From assembly GCF_013256425.1 (NCBI RefSeq), contig NZ_CP053904.1, positions 806,001 to 870,000 of the forward strand: DNA of 64,000 bases, given 5' to 3'. The stretch is from Hymenobacter sp. BRD67. GTDB lineage: Bacteria; Bacteroidota; Bacteroidia; Cytophagales; Hymenobacteraceae. A program made the translations under genes and the position numbers. This document shows, one piece after another, positions 63,451-64,000 of the stretch (the first letter of the stretch is position 1; the number at the start of each line of letters is the position of its first letter). Below the pieces are notes generated by a model. The model was not told the DNA's origin. It was given only the letters and a program-made list of their open reading frames with translations, and searched no databases.

Positions 63451-64000
63451 TTGCTGCAAGCTATTAACCTCCGTAAAAGCTACAACTCGCTGGAAGTGCT
63501 CAAAGGCATCGACCTTACTATTCAGCGGGCCGAGATTGTGAGTATCGTGGGGTCGTCGGGCGCCGGAAAAAGCACGTTGCTGCATATTCTGGGCACCCTG
63601 GACAACCCCGACTCGGGTGAGGTGCTCTTCGATGGCGAGTCGGTTACCAGCCTGGGCCGCACCTCGCTGGCCAGGTTTCGCAACCGCCATATCGGCTTCG
63701 TGTTTCAGTTTCACAACCTGCTGCCTGAGTTTACGGCCATTGAAAACGTGTGCCTGCCCGCTTACCTGGCCGACCGCTCCGAAAAAGAGGTGCGCGTGCG
63801 GGCCCGCGAGCTGCTCGGCCTGCTCAACCTCGACCACCGGGTCGACCACAAGCCCAGCGAGATGAGCGGTGGCGAGCAGCAGCGCGTGTCGGTGGCCCGC
63901 GCCCTTATCAACTCGCCCGAAATTATTTTCGCCGACGAGCCCAGCGGCAACCTCGACTCGAAAAACGCCCAGGAGCTGCACGAGCTGTTTTTCTGGCTCC
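63451..64000 (+). CDS. lolD: LolD-like ABC transporter ATPase (3' end outside window)
   Basis: The frame is open to the window edge (about 183 codons). The start is TTG 63451, since no ATG lies between it and upstream sequence and [11 protein letters not shown] is the usual N terminus. Walker [10 protein letters not shown], the Q-loop ([12 protein letters not shown], LolD/MacB type), signature [15 protein letters not shown], and Walker [14 protein letters not shown] are present. This is the energy subunit of lipoprotein-release (LolCDE) or MacB-type transporters. The permease gene is not visible. The symbol is by motif, not proven. Confidence 0.88.
   Translation, partial: MLQAINLRKSYNSLEVLKGIDLTIQRAEIVSIVGSSGAGKSTLLHILGTLDNPDSGEVLFDGESVTSLGRTSLARFRNRHIGFVFQFHNLLPEFTAIENVCLPAYLADRSEKEVRVRARELLGLLNLDHRVDHKPSEMSGGEQQRVSVARALINSPEIIFADEPSGNLDSKNAQELHELFFWL

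Overview
This window is chromosomal DNA from a Bacteroidota bacterium, most likely a Hymenobacter-like member of the Cytophagales. The evidence is SusC/SusD outer-membrane pairs, type IX secretion (T9SS) C-terminal tails, LytS/LytTR two-component pairs, a generally GC-rich composition, weak ribosome-binding sites, a TAnnTTTG-like promoter, and the absence of rRNA or phage/plasmid backbone genes.

Layout. 1-8137 (minus): a beta-glucan/laminarin-type polysaccharide utilisation locus: SusC, SusD, a PKD lipoprotein, a GH16 lipoprotein and a truncated secreted repeat protein. 8468-13093: a 7TMR-DISM sensor with an unusual IS1595-like zinc-ribbon tail, a LytS/LytTR pair and a small LTxxQ-like protein. 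13370-19716: an SDR, a large GH63/MGH1-like glucosidase coupled to a cyclase-family hydrolase, a DUF2252 protein and MgtC. 19788-21425: an M20 amidase gene bracketed by two copies of a palindromic repeat. 21656-26126: a second LytS/LytTR pair, an alpha/beta hydrolase, gluconokinase and an outer-membrane barrel. 26321-32661: a large secreted protein of unknown function, a TonB-dependent receptor and a ClC channel with CBS domains. 32829-42867: an XdhC-type maturation factor, an AraC regulator, redox enzymes, a damaged DUF433/DUF5615 toxin-antitoxin-like locus carrying an AT-rich inserted gene, and a paoABC-like molybdenum hydroxylase operon. 43161-44637: a SAM-I riboswitch controlling homoserine dehydrogenase. 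44740-51725: a pectin pair (GH105, polysaccharide lyase 1-like) and Gfo/Idh/MocA dehydrogenases with a DUF6807 protein. 51846-64000: small proteins, a T9SS subtilase, fructose-bisphosphate aldolase, an IS200-type element, tRNA-Arg(CCG), an aldo/keto reductase, sucC and the start of a LolD-like ATPase.

Two observations stand out. First, the AT-rich gene at 37921-38913 encodes a phospholipase-D-like domain joined to what reads as an Hsp70 (DnaK) substrate-binding beta domain. It sits exactly where a DUF5615 toxin gene is cut off after 23 codons, and the usual HKD histidine is a tyrosine. I know of no described system with this architecture. Second, ten genes are split by thirteen apparent one-base losses, every one inside a run of G or C. 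Restoring one base in each run restores a full-length protein every time, so these are more likely sequence errors than pseudogenes. The gene coordinates below span the repaired reading frames.

Genes that work together: the 1-8137 locus binds, imports and cuts beta-glucan. GH105 and the PL1-like lyase degrade pectin. XdhC probably supplies the cofactor to the PaoABC-like enzyme. The SAM riboswitch ties homoserine and methionine synthesis to S-adenosylmethionine level. Between genes there are several families of palindromic dispersed repeats and many clear hairpin terminators.
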